DNA from: Oxalobacteraceae bacterium OTU3CINTB1
GTDB taxonomy: Bacteria > Pseudomonadota > Gammaproteobacteria > Burkholderiales > Burkholderiaceae_D
DNA length: 64,000 nucleotides
Direction of reading: 5' to 3'
Assembly: GCA_024123955.1 (NCBI GenBank)
Contig: CP099652.1
Coordinates: 1,426,001 to 1,490,000 of the forward strand
The translations under genes were made by a program, and so were the position numbers. Below are positions 1-8,854 of the stretch, one piece after another (within the stretch, counting starts at the first letter, position 1; each line of letters starts with the position of its first letter). The notes beneath the pieces are model-generated. The model ran no database searches. It saw nothing but the letters and a program-made list of their open reading frames with translations, and was not told the origin of the DNA.

Positions 1-2497
1 CCTCGATCTCCTTGCCGGCGTTGGAGATCCACTTGGCGCTGTTGAACGGATCGATGTGCGTGTAGCTGGCCAGCGCGCCCATGCCGTTGAATGGCGCCGG
101 CAGGAAGCTGAACGCCTGCTGGTAGGCCAGCTCGTAGCCTTTGAGCGTTTGTTCGCCTGCGTTGGTGTAGCTGCGCAGGGTCATGGCCAGGTTGGGGTCC
201 ACCCGTCCGTTGGCGTCCTGGAACAGCGGGCCAAGGGCGGTGTCGGGCAGGCCGAGCGAACCGAAGGTGACGATCTGCGTGTTGGCGACGGTGGCGTCGG
301 TCAGCTCCTTCTTGAAGTAGGCCGCCGACAGCAGGCTACCCGGCGAGAAGTACCATTCCAGGCTGGTGTCCAGGTTCTTCGATTGTTGCGGGCGAAGGTT
401 CGGATTGCCCGAGGTGGCGGTGTTGTCGAACTGGTTGGGAATCACGGTTTGCGCGGCGATCACTGACAGCGACGCGCGCGTGATGGTCTTGCCCCACGAA
501 GCGCGCCACATCAGGTTCTCGGTCAGGTCGAAGGCGCCGCTGATGGCCGGCATCACATTGCTGTACGAGCCGTCTTCGTGATTCGGCGAGTAGACCAGGC
601 TAGCACCCTGCTGCTTGAAGTTGTCGATCTTGGTATCGGTGCCGGAGAAGCGCACGCCCGCGTTGATGCGCAACTCTTGGTCGGCCACCTTGCCCTTGAA
701 GTCCGACTGCACAAAGGCTGTCTTGACATCTTCCTGCGCGGTGAAGCTTTGCGAAGGCGTGAATGCCGATCCAGGATTGTAGGTGTTCGGATCGAATTGC
801 GAGTAGAAGTAGTTGCTGTCCCAGGTGCTCCACGAGTGCGGCCAGCCGGCGCCGAAGTCCAGGTGGTCGATCGGCAGGTTGCTGGTCATGGCGTTGCGCA
901 TGCCGGCGGCGCCGATGCTGTTCAACTTCGCCGTCGCCAGCGAGGTGCCGTTACGTTTGTTGACGCCCTTGGTGGTCGAGACGAACGTCAGGCCGGCTTT
1001 CAGGTGGCCGGTCCATTCGCCGGGCAGGTCGTAGTCCCAGTCGGCGACCACGCGCGCCTGCTTGCCCTTGTCGGTTTCCTTGGTCCAGCCGGTGCTGACG
1101 GCGAAACCGCTCCAGTTGTTTGGATCGGTGTAGCTGGTCGGCGACGAGATCGATGGGTAGACATGGTCGCTGCCGTAGTCGATGGTCGATTGCGCGCCAT
1201 AGATAAAGCCCGACAACTGGCCGGTCGCGCTGGTGGCGCTGCTCTGGTTCAAACTGGCCTGTCCGGTCAGCGTGAATTTGTCGCTGACCTTCCAGCTGCC
1301 GTTCAAGGCGCCGTAACCGAATTCGGTTTCGTCCTTGGTATAGCCGGCGCCGGCGTTGTAGGTGGTGTTGGCGAAGGTGCCGGTCAGCAGATTGGTGGCC
1401 GGATCGATCTTGACGTTGACCGGAATCAGGCCGTTGTTGCCGTTGGCGCCCGGGGACAAGGTGCGATTGGTGGTTTTGGTGCTGCGCACCAGGATGCCGA
1501 ACAGCGTCTCCTCGCGGGTGTTCTCCAGCTTCGAGTACATCGTGTCGAAACTGAGGTTGAGCGTCGGCGTCTTCCACTGCAGCGACGACACCAGGCCGTC
1601 GCGGGTGCGCTCGTTCTGCGAGCCGTAGAAGCGGTAGATGCGCGGCAGCAGGGCCTTGTCGATCTGGTCGCGGGTGTAGCCCGACAGGTTGGCGCGCGGA
1701 TCGTCATAGTCCAGGGTCAGCGCGAAATTGCCTTTCACCGGATTCTGGCTGCCGTTGAAGGAGCTGTTGTAGCCGCCCGTCGCCTCGAAGCCGGAGCGGG
1801 TGTTGACGCTGCCCGAATGCGAGGCGCCGATCAGGAAGCCCAGTTTGTCCCAGGTGTTCGAGAAGAGCACGAAGCCGTTCGGGTCATGGTGCTTGGAGGC
1901 GGTGTTGTAGGTGTCGGTCAGGCCGTAGCGGATGGTGCGCTTCGGATTGTCGAATGGGCGCGGGGTCTGCAGATCGACCACGCCACCGAGGCCGCCCTCG
2001 GTCAGTTCGGCCAGCGGCGATTTGTAGAAGTCGACGCGGCCGAACAGCTCCGACGCGAACACGTCGTAGTTGAAGCCGCGCGCTGCGCTGCCGATGGTCG
2101 ATGTCGACGTGGTGTTGACCGGCGCGCCGTTCAGCGTGGTGACCGAGTAGTCGGTCGGCAGGCCGCGGATCGAGATGCGCTGGCCTTCGCCGGACGATTC
2201 GTCGCGGTTCAGGATTACGCCGGGCACGCGCTGCAGCGATTCGGCGACGTTCGCCTCGGGGAATTTTCCGATGTCTTCGGCGACGATGGAATCGCGCACG
2301 CCGATGGCCTGGGCTTTGAGGTTGAGCGCCTTCTGGAGGCTGGAGCGGAAACCGGTGACGACCACGGTTTCGACCTTGTCTTGTGCTGCGGGCGCCGCGT
2401 CGGCGCCGGCCACTGGGGTTTCTTGCGCAATCACCCCAGGCGTGTACATGGCGGCCAGCGCCAGCGCCACCATTGTCTCCAATGTCTTCTTTTTCAT
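1..2497 (-). CDS. TonB-dependent receptor (3' end outside window)
   Basis: Outer-membrane active transporter of the large TonB receptor class typical of carbohydrate-scavenging proteobacteria. I translated it from the minus strand: ATG at 2497 preceded by a GAGGA ribosome site, a signal peptide of about 24 residues, a TonB-box-like ETVVVTG at residues 43-49, then a plug domain with the LQRVPGV and ISIRGL motifs and a long beta-barrel rich in aromatic and Asn/Ser residues. About 832 residues are present and the frame stays open to the window edge, so the C-terminal strands are missing. It is divergent from a secreted GH31 glycosidase, which suggests uptake of alpha-linked oligosaccharides; the substrate is inferred from this neighbour only. 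Confidence 0.9.
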   Translation of the reverse strand, partial: MKKKTLETMVALALAAMYTPGVIAQETPVAGADAAPAAQDKVETVVVTGFRSSLQKALNLKAQAIGVRDSIVAEDIGKFPEANVAESLQRVPGVILNRDESSGEGQRISIRGLPTDYSVTTLNGAPVNTTSTSTIGSAARGFNYDVFASELFGRVDFYKSPLAELTEGGLGGVVDLQTPRPFDNPKRTIRYGLTDTYNTASKHHDPNGFVLFSNTWDKLGFLIGASHSGSVNTRSGFEATGGYNSSFNGSQNPVKGNFALTLDYDDPRANLSGYTRDQIDKALLPRIYRFYGSQNERTRDGLVSSLQWKTPTLNLSFDTMYSKLENTREETLFGILVRSTKTTNRTLSPGANGNNGLIPVNVKIDPATNLLTGTFANTTYNAGAGYTKDETEFGYGALNGSWKVSDKFTLTGQASLNQSSATSATGQLSGFIYGAQSTIDYGSDHVYPSISSPTSYTDPNNWSGFAVSTGWTKETDKGKQARVVADWDYDLPGEWTGHLKAGLTFVSTTKGVNKRNGTSLATAKLNSIGAAGMRNAMTSNLPIDHLDFGAGWPHSWSTWDSNYFYSQFDPNTYNPGSAFTPSQSFTAQEDVKTAFVQSDFKGKVADQELRINAGVRFSGTDTKIDNFKQQGASLVYSPNHEDGSYSNVMPAISGAFDLTENLMWRASWGKTITRASLSVIAAQTVIPNQFDNTATSGNPNLRPQQSKNLDTSLEWYFSPGSLLSAAYFKKELTDATVANTQIVTFGSLGLPDTALGPLFQDANGRVDPNLAMTLRSYTNAGEQTLKGYELAYQQAFSFLPAPFNGMGALASYTHIDPFNSAKWISNAGKEIE

Positions 2498-2959
2498 TTT
2501 TATCCTCAGTGTTTGATTTCTGGGTTGCCTAAGCCGTCTCCTGCCTGGCAGAGTCAAGACTAGTCAATTAGCAAACACTGAGCAACTCGCGGCAGGGCCG
2601 CTGGCGACCGCAAGTTAAACGGTTTCCGTGTGGGAAGAATCCCGTGTTTCCCTCCTGGCGCGCGGGTGAGCGGACACGGGTGACTTGCAAAGGATGAGTA
2701 GTTAGTTGCCATAATAGCCACAAACAATCACCAAGATGATTATTTGCGCGTTGTGCTATTCCCACTTCGTATAGGCGGAAGCAATTTTTCTATACGACTT
2801 GTGGAAAAAAACCGACGCTTCGAGCAAGGTGATGATTCGGTCTACTTGCCGGCCGGGCGCCCGGCGTTAAATTTCAGTCCGGCGTTTGGTGATTTTCACA
2901 CTTGCGACACCGGTGTGATCGATACAAACTTATCGGCCTGTCATCACAGGAACCGTGCC
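2498..2959. promoter_or_regulatory. Divergent intergenic region between TonB receptor and GH31 gene
   Basis: 462 bases with no convincing gene. An open frame continues upstream of the GH31 start to 2744, but it is interrupted by no coding-like signal peptide and the better start lies at 2960. The region must hold both divergent promoters. The clearest element is the perfect palindrome ACACCGGTGT at 2907-2916. A weaker CCCGTGT (2641-2647) / ACACGGG (2674-2680) inverted repeat with a long loop lies nearer the receptor. Confidence 0.6.
2907..2916. promoter_or_regulatory. Candidate operator, perfect 10-bp palindrome
   Basis: ACACCGGTGT is self-complementary with a central CG, the shape expected for LacI-family operators that control TonB-receptor/glycosidase loci. 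It ends 43 bases before the GH31 start codon. The flanking bases do not extend the symmetry. No LacI gene is in the window, so the regulator would lie elsewhere or beyond the left edge. Confidence 0.4.
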
Positions 2960-5296
2960 ATGAAACTGTTTTCACTCCACTCCGCGTCGACGGCGTTCGC
3001 CTTCGTTTTCGCCTCATCGGCCACCTTCACCGCCCATGCCGCACCGCTCGTCACGCTCGATCGCAGCGGCGCCTGGGTGGCGGTGCAGGCGTACGGCCCG
3101 AACATCGTCCACGTCTCCATCGCCGCCGACAAGGACGAGGCGCTCAAGGCGCCGGGCTATGGCATCATCGCCGAACACGCGGACGCCAGCGGCTTCAAAC
3201 ACACGGCCGGCGCCGACGGCGACACCTTCGCCTCGTCCGCGCTGACGTTGCATGTCAATGCCGCGCCGGCGCCGCGCGTGCCGAGCACCGGCGAGAAGTA
3301 CTTCGCGCCGCAACTGGCGCCGGTCGGCCTGCAAGTCAAAAACGCCAGGGGCGAGACGATCCTCAGCATGAACGGCTGGGAGATGTCGCCGCACACGGTC
3401 AACACCGAAAAGACCTACCAGGTGGGCGCATCGTTTGCCGCGCCGGCCGACGAGCATTACTACGGCATGGGCCAGAACCAGGAATCGACCGGCGCGCTGG
3501 ACCTGCGCGGCCGCACCATCGACTGCGCCCACTGGTACGACGCGCCGGCCGGCGAGACGGTCTGCGTGCCGTTCATGGTCAGCTCCAAGTCTTATGGCAT
3601 CGTGTGGGACAACCCGTCGGCCACGCGCTTTGTCGCCGGCATCAACGGGCGCACGGTGTTCCAGTCCAAGGTGGGGGAGCGCGTCAGCTTCTTCGTCATC
3701 ACCGGTGACAAGCCGGAGGCGCTGTACTCGGGCTATGCGCGGCTGACCGGCAAAACACCGATTCCGCCCAAGGCGGCGTTTGGCCTGATCCAGTCCAAGG
3801 CGCGCTACGACAGCCAGGACCTGATGCTCAAGGTGGCCAAGACCTACCGCGAGAAAAAGTATCCGCTCGACGTGATGGTGCTGGACTGGTTCTACTGGAC
3901 CCGCATGGGCCAGATGGACATCAACCCGGCCGAGTTCCCGGACCCGGACGGCATGAACAAGCAATTCCACGACATGGGCATGCAGTCGATTATCTCGATC
4001 TGGCCGCGCTATGAAACGTCGGGCCGCTATTTCAACGAGCTCGATGCCAAGGGCTATCTGCTCAAGGACAAGGATGGCAAGACCGTCGACGGCCTGCCGT
4101 TCCGCTCCGACCGCACCGGCGGCTTGATTGACCCGACCAATCCGGCCGCGCGCGCGTGGTTCTGGCAAAAGGCGCGCGACAACATCCTCGCGCGCGGCTT
4201 CGACTACCCATGGCTCGACGAGACCGAGCCTGACCTGGTGCCGGACGGCTTCTTCTACGCGATCGGCTCGGGCGACCGTTACCACAACCTGTTCCCGCTG
4301 CTGCACGTGGAAGGCGTCGCGCAGGGCATGCGCGCGTGGAAGCCGAACAAGCGCGTGTTGATCCTCTCGCGCGCCGCGTATCTGGGTTCGCAGCGCACCG
4401 GCGCGCTGTTCTGGTCTTCGGACATCCATCCAAGCTGGGAAGCGCTGGCGCGGCAGATCCCGACCGGTTTGAACATGACCGCCTCCGGCATCGCCTACTG
4501 GGGCAACGACATCGGCGGCTGGCAGGGACTGCCGCAGGCCACCACGGCCACCAAAGCGCCGTTGCTCGATCCATCCGACGCGCGCGACGTGATCGGCCAG
4601 TATCACGATTATCCGGAGCTGTTCACGCGCTGGTTCCAGTACGGGACCTTCCTGCCGACGTTGCGCGTGCATGGTGACCGCAAGGGCAATGAATTGTGGT
4701 CGTTCGGCCGCGCCGCCGAGACCATCCTGGCCGACTACGACCGTCTGCGTTATCGCCTGATCCCGTATCTGTACTCGAGCGCGAAGACCACCTGGGACAC
4801 AGGCGCGCCTTTCATGCGGCCGTTGTGGATGGACTTCGCCGGTGATCCGAACGTCGCCAATATCGGCACCGAATACATGTTCGGTCCCGCCTTCCTGGTG
4901 GCGCCGGTGACCGAGCAGGGACAGACGCAGAAGGATGTTTATCTGCCGGCGGGCGCCGATTGGTACGACTACTGGACCAACCAGAAATTCAGCGGCGGCC
5001 AGTGGGTCAAGGTGGCCGCGCCGATCGAGCGGATCCCGGTGTTCGTCAAGGCGGGATCGATCGTGCCGGTCGGCGCGGACATCCAGTCGACGGCGACCAA
5101 ACAGGCGATCGCCGCCATCCATGTCTATCCGGGCAGGGATGGAGAGTTCAACCTGTATGACGACGATGGCGCCAGCTACGACTATGAGAAAGGCAAGGGT
5201 GCGACCACCACCACCTTGCGCTGGAACGACGCCACGCAGAGTTTGAGCGCCAGCGACAAGGCGTTGGCCAAGCTGGTCAAGGTCATCGGAAAATAG
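2960..5296 (+). CDS. Secreted GH31 family glycosidase (alpha-glucosidase/alpha-xylosidase)
   Basis: 778-residue retaining alpha-glycoside hydrolase acting on alpha-linked glucosides or xylosides in the periplasm or outside the cell. I chose ATG 2960 because it follows AGGA and opens directly into a signal peptide ending near THAAP; an in-frame start at 2744 would bury this. An N-terminal beta-sandwich is followed by the (beta/alpha)8 barrel: WLDETEP carries the likely nucleophile D420, WSSDIHPSW the likely acid/base D488, and YWGNDIGGW (D517) is a substrate-site signature. The C-terminal part has the DUF5110-like beta domain (FNLYDDDGASYDYEKG). Divergent from a TonB receptor, so the two probably form a small utilisation locus. 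Exact linkage specificity cannot be read. Confidence 0.88.
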   Translation: MKLFSLHSASTAFAFVFASSATFTAHAAPLVTLDRSGAWVAVQAYGPNIVHVSIAADKDEALKAPGYGIIAEHADASGFKHTAGADGDTFASSALTLHVNAAPAPRVPSTGEKYFAPQLAPVGLQVKNARGETILSMNGWEMSPHTVNTEKTYQVGASFAAPADEHYYGMGQNQESTGALDLRGRTIDCAHWYDAPAGETVCVPFMVSSKSYGIVWDNPSATRFVAGINGRTVFQSKVGERVSFFVITGDKPEALYSGYARLTGKTPIPPKAAFGLIQSKARYDSQDLMLKVAKTYREKKYPLDVMVLDWFYWTRMGQMDINPAEFPDPDGMNKQFHDMGMQSIISIWPRYETSGRYFNELDAKGYLLKDKDGKTVDGLPFRSDRTGGLIDPTNPAARAWFWQKARDNILARGFDYPWLDETEPDLVPDGFFYAIGSGDRYHNLFPLLHVEGVAQGMRAWKPNKRVLILSRAAYLGSQRTGALFWSSDIHPSWEALARQIPTGLNMTASGIAYWGNDIGGWQGLPQATTATKAPLLDPSDARDVIGQYHDYPELFTRWFQYGTFLPTLRVHGDRKGNELWSFGRAAETILADYDRLRYRLIPYLYSSAKTTWDTGAPFMRPLWMDFAGDPNVANIGTEYMFGPAFLVAPVTEQGQTQKDVYLPAGADWYDYWTNQKFSGGQWVKVAAPIERIPVFVKAGSIVPVGADIQSTATKQAIAAIHVYPGRDGEFNLYDDDGASYDYEKGKGATTTTLRWNDATQSLSASDKALAKLVKVIGK

Positions 5297-5436
5297 GTTT
5301 GAATGAGGCGCCGCCGCAACGCCTCCTGTAAATGTTGATCAATCTCAATAGCTTGCCCCGCATAGATCAATACTATTTCTACGCGGCTGGAACATCGATG
5401 CCGATCCGTCCCAAAAGCTAAAACAGGAGGCGTACG

Positions 5437-6513
5437 ATGGTCGCGAGCGCGGGTGAGAAAATTGTTCAACTGGGATCGTATGCGGCGTCGAAGCGGGATA
5501 ATTCGATCTCCGGCCTGTCGTCCGGCGCCTTCATGACGGTGCAGCTGCACCTGGCACGTTCGGCCAGCTTTTCGGGCGCCGGCATCATCGCCGGCGGACC
5601 GTTTCGCTGCGCCGAGACGTATCGCTCGCGCGAGGTGGTGGCCGCCGAAGACGCCTATATAGAGAACTCGCTGTACATCTGTATGAGTCCATTGATCGCG
5701 CAAACCTCGCCGGACCCCAAAAAGCTGGCGCAGATGACGCGCGACACCGCGGCGGCTGGCCTGATCGACGATCTGACCAACCTGGCCGACGACCGGCTCT
5801 ACATTTTCACCGGCAGCCGGGATGACGTGGTGTATTCCGACGTGGTGGCGCGCACCCGCCAGTTCTACGAAATGCTGGGCGTCAAACCGGAAAATATCGC
5901 CTACCGCGACGACGTGCCGGCGGGCCATTCCATCATCACCAACAACCCGGAGGATTCCGTGTTGGCGATGAACCAGCCGCCGTACATCAACAACGGCGGT
6001 TTCATGCAATCGCACGAGATCCTGGATCATATTTATGAGGGGCTGAAACCGCCCGCCGAGCGTCTGGCGGGGCAGCTGGTCCGTTTCGACCAGACCGAGT
6101 TCCTGGGCGCGGACGCGCGCTGGGCCAGCATGAGCCGCTTCGGCTACGCCTACATTCCGTCCCAGGTTGTGGCTGCCAAGGTGGCCGCGCCGCGCGTGCA
6201 TATCGCCCTGCATGGCTGCAAACAGGGCTACAACTACACCGACTACGTCAACGGCCGCGCCGACACCGCCAACCGGCCGCCCTATGGCAACCGCTATATC
6301 ACCACCACCGGCTACAACCAGATGGCCGAAAGCAACGACATCATCGTGTTGTACCCGCAAGCCGAAGGCACGGACAACGGCGAGATCCAGAATCCGGACG
6401 GTTGCTGGGATTGGTGGGGCTACAGCAGCAAGGATGCCAAGTCGCTTTTCTATTCGCGTGACGCGGTCCAGATCAAGGCCATCCACGCCATGCTCGACCG
6501 TCTTTGCGCTTGA
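5437..6513 (+). CDS. Short-chain PHA (PHB) depolymerase family esterase
   Basis: 358-residue alpha/beta-hydrolase of the polyhydroxybutyrate depolymerase/LpqC esterase group, hydrolysing poly(3-hydroxyalkanoate) or similar esters. The lipase box is GLSSG at residues 26-30 with S28 as nucleophile, unusually near the N-terminus and without a signal peptide, so a cytoplasmic (granule) location is more likely than secretion. Later family signatures are HGCKQGY and the DGCWDWWGY segment near the C-terminus. A strong AGGAGG site precedes the ATG. It is followed after 18 bases by a small helical protein, probably in one operon, which supports a storage-granule role. A feruloyl-esterase-like activity cannot be excluded. 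Confidence 0.8.
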   Translation: MVASAGEKIVQLGSYAASKRDNSISGLSSGAFMTVQLHLARSASFSGAGIIAGGPFRCAETYRSREVVAAEDAYIENSLYICMSPLIAQTSPDPKKLAQMTRDTAAAGLIDDLTNLADDRLYIFTGSRDDVVYSDVVARTRQFYEMLGVKPENIAYRDDVPAGHSIITNNPEDSVLAMNQPPYINNGGFMQSHEILDHIYEGLKPPAERLAGQLVRFDQTEFLGADARWASMSRFGYAYIPSQVVAAKVAAPRVHIALHGCKQGYNYTDYVNGRADTANRPPYGNRYITTTGYNQMAESNDIIVLYPQAEGTDNGEIQNPDGCWDWWGYSSKDAKSLFYSRDAVQIKAIHAMLDRLCA

Positions 6514-6531
6514 AGCCACCAGGAGGATGTC

Positions 6532-7020
6532 ATGACCCAATTTCCCGTTTCCGTCGGATCGAAAACCGGCGCCGCGCCGGACTGCGCTGCCGAGTCAGAG
6601 GCGCTCGCGTCGAGTGCACTGACGTCCGTCGCCCATGTGCTGACCACGCACAGGCTGGCGAAAAAATACGCCGCGAGCATGGCCAACAACGGCGCTTTGT
6701 CGCTGAGCCTGGCGACGCGGCTGTGGGACCCCGAGGTCTGGAACGAGTCGATGCAGTTACAGGCGGCCATTCTGCGCCGCTTGCAGGCGCAGGGACAGAA
6801 TTGGCGTACCGGTTGCACGGTGCTGCTGGAAGATTATGGGCAGCTGCGGCAGGCCAACACCATGTCCAAGTTGCTGGAGAAGCAGTGCAATCTGTCGTCG
6901 CAGTTCGCCCAGTTGCTGGGCAACCAGGCCACGGATTTCGTCGCGTTGCTGGAAAATATCGATGTGGACTATGGCTACTGGGCCAGCCAGAAGACGTCCG
7001 CACCGTCAACGGCTTCGTGA
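6532..7020 (+). CDS. Small helical protein, phasin-like (unknown)
   Basis: 162-residue protein with no signal peptide or membrane span. After about 55 residues it becomes amphipathic helix, with regularly spaced Leu/Gln and Trp (for example the stretch around WNESMQLQAAILRRLQ), the kind of composition seen in phasins that coat polyhydroxyalkanoate granules. I do not recognise a specific family. The ATG follows an AGGAGG-type site and the gene sits 18 bases behind the PHA depolymerase, so co-transcription is likely. Phasin-like function is inferred from context and helix content. Confidence 0.6.
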   Translation: MTQFPVSVGSKTGAAPDCAAESEALASSALTSVAHVLTTHRLAKKYAASMANNGALSLSLATRLWDPEVWNESMQLQAAILRRLQAQGQNWRTGCTVLLEDYGQLRQANTMSKLLEKQCNLSSQFAQLLGNQATDFVALLENIDVDYGYWASQKTSAPSTAS

Positions 7021-7197
7021 GCCACCAGCGCTGGATCGAGTGCGCTAGCCATGCACAAAAAGGCCGGTTTTGCGTGCTGCTTGTATTCCTCCCCTGTACT
7101 AGCCCAACCTTGCACAACTAATGAAGGTCCTCACCGATGGTCCTTCAGCTAATTTGCGCTACACTGTTCTCAATAAATTGACGACGTGAGGTATGTC

Positions 7198-7572
7198 ATG
7201 CGAAGAATTATTGTTGATGTTGACGAGCGGGATATAGTCGCCTACGAGGCGCTGGCGCGTGCGAAAAAGGTCGACTTGGTGGAGATCATCAGTGCCCAGA
7301 TCAAACTCACCGCAGAGCTGCTGAGCAAAGCAGGAACCTTGGCAACAGAAGCGCAGGCGGCCGAAGCGCTGGCGGGTCAAATTCAAAAGGATCTCGCCGC
7401 GCTAAGCCTTGATGAGCCTGTGAAGACGGCGCCCGCCGAGAGCACGCTTGAGCAACGACGAGCCGCGCGCCGCGCCATTTTGCGAGGCGACGGCACCCCG
7501 CTCTGGAAAGGGGAGGAAGGAAAGCCAAAGGATGGTTTGATTTACGAAAGAGAGCTGCGCGCAGAATGGTAA
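7198..7572 (+). CDS. Antitoxin partner of PIN-domain toxin
   Basis: 124-residue acidic/basic mixed protein encoded directly before a PIN-domain toxin and overlapping it by 7 bases. The N-terminus (RRIIVDVDERD) resembles a ribbon-helix-helix start, and the C-terminus is charged and probably unstructured, as in antitoxins that wrap their toxin. ATG 7198 is preferred because GAGG lies 7 bases upstream; an in-frame GTG at 7186 would overlap that site. The antitoxin family is not clear, so the assignment depends on the partner. Confidence 0.65.
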   Translation: MRRIIVDVDERDIVAYEALARAKKVDLVEIISAQIKLTAELLSKAGTLATEAQAAEALAGQIQKDLAALSLDEPVKTAPAESTLEQRRAARRAILRGDGTPLWKGEEGKPKDGLIYERELRAEW

Positions 7573-7973
7573 AAGTCCTCTTTGACACCAACATCCTTAT
7601 AGACAAAACGCTCAATATTGAACAGGCCGAGATAGAGCTCGCAAACTATGACGATGCCGCGATAAGCGCGATCACCTGGATGGAATCGACAGTAAAGCTC
7701 GACGACCAAGCGATCAATGACTTCGACCAACGGTTGGCGCTGACGGGCATCAAGGTGATCCATACGAGCGACGCCATCATGAGGCTCGCCTCAAAGCTGC
7801 GTGCAACTTCGAGCACCAAGCTGCCCGATTGCATCATCCGCGCGACGGCGCTGATTGAGGGTAGGACCATCGTCACGCGCAATCCTGGTGACTTCGGCAG
7901 CGTCCCGGCCTGTCACGTCCCGTATCGGATAGAGCACGGCAAGGTCATCGATATCAAGCCACCTCTAGAGTAG
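7566..7973 (+). CDS. PIN-domain ribonuclease toxin (VapC family)
   Basis: 135-residue PIN-domain endoribonuclease, the toxin of a VapBC-type pair. Acidic active-site residues are visible in order: LFDTNILID (first Asp), SAITWMES (Glu), KLPDCIIRATA (Asp) and TRNPGDF (Asp). Length is usual for VapC. Its start codon lies inside the antitoxin stop region, indicating translational coupling. The gene ends about 205 bases from the 3' end of a tRNA gene that reads toward it on the other strand; VapC enzymes often cut tRNA, although the actual target cannot be read here. Confidence 0.82.
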   Translation: MVKVLFDTNILIDKTLNIEQAEIELANYDDAAISAITWMESTVKLDDQAINDFDQRLALTGIKVIHTSDAIMRLASKLRATSSTKLPDCIIRATALIEGRTIVTRNPGDFGSVPACHVPYRIEHGKVIDIKPPLE

Positions 7974-8133
7974 GCCCGCCAACCGTTGTCGAACGTCTTC
8001 TTCATGCGGTTCAGCCTTTATGTCAATCGCCGACGGCCGCCCAAGCTCACTTAGATCTAACCGCATCTCATAGTTGGTCGTGATGTTGTCGCGACTTCAT
8101 TAGAATTTTACCCGCCACGTACCGGCAGCTGCA

Positions 8134-8169
8134 AAGAAAAAGCCGCTGAACCTTTCGGATCAGCGGCTT
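8134..8169 (-). terminator. Rho-independent terminator of tRNA gene
   Basis: On the minus strand, directly after the tRNA 3' end, a 10-bp perfect stem (AAGCCGCTGA with TCAGCGGCTT) is followed by a T-rich tail (TTTCTTT). Confidence 0.88.
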
Positions 8170-8178
8170 TCGGAATCT

Positions 8179-8255
8179 TGGTGGTGATAGGTGGACTTGA
8201 ACCACCGACCCCAGCATTATGAATGCTGTGCTCTAACCAACTGAGCTATATCACC
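8179..8255 (-). tRNA. tRNA-Met (CAT anticodon)
   Basis: 77-nt cloverleaf including an encoded CCA. The acceptor stem GGTGATA pairs with TATCACC, the D-arm is GCTC...GAGC, the anticodon stem CAGCA/TGCTG holds the loop TTCATAA (anticodon CAT), and the T-arm is GGTGG TTCAAGT CCACC. The body resembles elongator tRNA-Met; CAT anticodon tRNAs can also be tRNA-Ile2 after lysidine modification, which is less likely here. A TTGACA promoter and a terminator bracket it, so it is a single-gene transcript. Confidence 0.9.
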
Positions 8256-8268
8256 TGCAACGCCCAGC

Positions 8269-8297
8269 ATTATCGGGGTTGGGCTTTGGACTGTCAA
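8269..8297 (-). promoter_or_regulatory. Sigma-70 promoter of the tRNA-Met gene
   Basis: Minus strand: -35 TTGACA (8297-8292), a 17-base spacer, -10 GATAAT (8274-8269). The start of the mature tRNA is 13 bases after the -10 hexamer. Confidence 0.85.
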
Positions 8298-8427
8298 GGG
8301 TGGTCCAAAGATTTTTCTAAAAAAGTGCGTGCAATCGCGTGGCTGTCGCTAAAACGTTAGCATATTGGTATCCTGATGCTGGTATCCTGACGCCGGGACT
8401 ATCAGCATATAACGAAATGGAGAGGGT

Positions 8428-8832
8428 ATGGCCACCAATATTTTTGTGAATTTGCCTGTGCGCGACTTGCCGAAATCGGTGCAGTTCTTTACCCACCTCG
8501 GCTATTCGTTCAACCAGCATTACACGGACGAGGGCGCCACTTGCATGATCGTCGCCGAAAATATCTTCGTCATGCTGCTGACCGAGGAACGCTTCAAGAC
8601 CTTCACGCCCAAGCCGCTGAGCGACGCGCGCACCTCGACCGAGGTGCTGGTGTGCCTGCAGGTCGAGTCGCGCGACCAGGTGACGGCGCTGGTCAACAAG
8701 GCCATCGAGGCCGGCGGCAGCGCCTACAAGGAGCCGCAGGATCACGGTTTCATGTACGGCCACGGCTTCCAGGACCTCGACGGCCATCTGTGGGAAATCA
8801 TTTATATGGATTCGGCGCCGCCGACCACGTAA
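8428..8832 (+). CDS. VOC family (glyoxalase-like) protein
   Basis: 134-residue vicinal-oxygen-chelate fold protein with two beta-alpha-beta-beta-beta halves, starting NIFVNLPVRDLPKS and ending DLDGHLWEIIYMD, the usual last metal-ligand strand (Glu in LWEI). Such proteins are metal-dependent lyases, dioxygenases or resistance proteins; this one belongs to the broad uncharacterised branch, so no substrate is assigned. It starts after a GGAGAGG ribosome site and stands alone, convergent with miaA. Confidence 0.82.
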   Translation: MATNIFVNLPVRDLPKSVQFFTHLGYSFNQHYTDEGATCMIVAENIFVMLLTEERFKTFTPKPLSDARTSTEVLVCLQVESRDQVTALVNKAIEAGGSAYKEPQDHGFMYGHGFQDLDGHLWEIIYMDSAPPTT

Positions 8833-8854
8833 GCGGCGTAGGCGGCGTCAAGGG

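Noticed and set aside
578..2563. 661-codon open frame on the plus strand
   Set aside because: It is antisense to the TonB-dependent receptor, has no family resemblance and reflects high GC content.
2641..2680. CCCGTGT/ACACGGG inverted repeat as a terminator or operator
   Set aside because: The loop is 26 bases and there is no T-run; the palindrome nearer the GH31 gene is more convincing.
3014..5122. 702-codon minus-strand open frame
   Set aside because: Antisense to the GH31 gene, which has intact catalytic motifs; composition is Arg/Val/Gly-rich as expected for a shadow frame.
5305..5325. GAGGCG/CGCCTC hairpin after GH31 as terminator
   Set aside because: Only six base pairs and no following T-run.
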